From Dasypus novemcinctus (taxonomy: Eukaryota; Chordata; Mammalia; Cingulata; Dasypodidae), in the NCBI RefSeq assembly GCF_030445035.2, contig NC_080689.1, positions 26,627,278-26,691,277 on the forward strand: a DNA stretch of 64,000 bases, written 5' to 3'. The stretch's first letter is position 1. Each line of letters begins with the position of its first letter. The translations under genes were made by a program, and so were the position numbers. Below are positions 63,350 through 64,000 of the stretch, one piece after another. The notes under the pieces are model-generated. The model made no database searches, was not told the DNA's origin, and saw nothing but the letters and a program-made list of their open reading frames with translations.

Positions 63350-63709
63350 CCACATGACCAGTTAAAGAAATAAGGATTGTAATGGTCATGAACATTTCTT
63401 CCTTGTTTTGAGTATATTTGTATCTGTACATAAAATGAATATCTTTGTTTTCTTCCCAATCTTTTCCCCTTAACATATGACATAAGTTATGTTAGTTTCA
63501 TGTCATAGTATTTAAGGATGTGAAATTTAAGAATGAGTATTACCTAAGGACTTGCACCTTATTCTCAAGGGATTTATTGTGTTTCTGGTTGTACACAGGA
63601 CTACTGAGTAATATAAGGCAGGAAAACAATATGTCTGTTATTGTTTTCATTTAGAGATTAAGTAAGGTTTAAGGTGATGTATATGGCTGCTAAGTTGACA
63701 AGGGTGGAC

Positions 63710-64000
63710 TGTGATAGCTAAGCTAATGTGTCAACTCAGCCGGGTAATGGCGCCCAGTTGTTTGGTCAAACAAGCACTGGACTAACTGTAATACAAGGGC
63801 ATTTCAAGAGGAGACTGCCATCAACAATGAGTGACATCTCATCCAATCAGCTAAAGGCCTTAAAAAGAGAAATGATTTCAGCACGCAGAGAGAGAACTCC
63901 CATTTCTACATCAGACAGCCAGGGTCTCCTGGGGAACTCATTGAGGACCTTCATCGGAGTCCTGACTTGCAGCATACCCTATAGAATTCAGACTTGTGCA
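63710..64000 (+). repeat. 3' LTR, start only
   Basis: Begins TGTGATAGCTAAGCTAATGT after a short purine-rich stretch (AAGGGTGGA). It aligns with the 5' LTR but lacks about 57 nt corresponding to roughly 57,331-57,388. It runs off the window. Confidence 0.8.

Larger units (their letters stand above)
57233..64000 (+). mobile_element. ERV-L type endogenous retrovirus, degenerate, 3' LTR cut by window edge
   Basis: Order is 5' LTR, tRNA-Leu-like primer site, gag, protease, reverse transcriptase, RNase H, integrase, dUTPase, 3' LTR. A dUTPase after integrase and absence of any env are the hallmarks of ERV-L. It lies in intron 8 of SOS1 on the opposite strand. Every coding part has stops or frameshifts, and a DAS SINE splits pol, so no product can be made. 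The SINE shows the provirus was already present when DAS elements were active. Confidence 0.85.

Overview
This is mammalian genomic DNA, very probably from a xenarthran and most likely an armadillo. Two things show this. First, fifteen consecutive coding exons of SOS1 (Son of sevenless homologue 1, the Ras guanine-nucleotide exchange factor) lie on the minus strand with GT/AG splice sites and matching phases. Second, the sequence is littered with tRNA-headed SINEs whose long form matches the DAS-SINE family described from the nine-banded armadillo. No prokaryotic-type feature is present.

Layout. Bases 1 to about 10,500 are intergenic DNA downstream of SOS1, holding L2, MIR, MER20, a hAT element with a perfect 8-bp target duplication and two DAS SINEs. 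The SOS1 3' UTR runs (minus strand) from 14,943 down to a polyadenylation signal at 10,533-10,538. The coding exons, numbered as in the 23-exon human gene, are exon 23 (14,944-15,435), 22 (16,365-16,483), 21 (18,202-18,246), 20 (23,204-23,468), 19 (24,689-24,805), 18 (25,014-25,186), 17 (31,407-31,524), 16 (31,986-32,148), 15 (35,241-35,360), 14 (36,506-36,728), 13 (38,323-38,426), 12 (38,720-38,842), 11 (39,664-39,745), 10 (48,817-49,472) and 9 (50,241-50,368). Joined, they total 2,928 nt, that is 975 codons plus stop, which corresponds exactly to residues 359-1333 of the 1,333-residue human protein with no net insertion or deletion. They cover the end of the DH domain, PH, REM, CDC25 and the Grb2-binding proline-rich tail. 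Exons 1-8 are not in the window.

From 50,369 to the right edge is intron 8. Its last 6.8 kb holds a decayed ERV-L type endogenous retrovirus in the opposite orientation to SOS1: 5' LTR, tRNA-Leu-like primer site, gag, protease/reverse transcriptase, RNase H, integrase and dUTPase remnants, and the start of the 3' LTR. Its pol is broken by stops, short tandem duplications and a DAS SINE.

The most notable structures are the L1 tail pressed against the exon 13 splice donor, a SINE just upstream of the exon 14 acceptor, a chain of SINE insertions that reused one target sequence (32.9-33.9 kb), dimeric DAS SINEs, a hAT element nested inside a MER20 copy, and the 45-nt in-frame exon 21. I found no convincing undescribed biological system; this is an ordinary, well-conserved signalling gene in a repeat-rich xenarthran setting.
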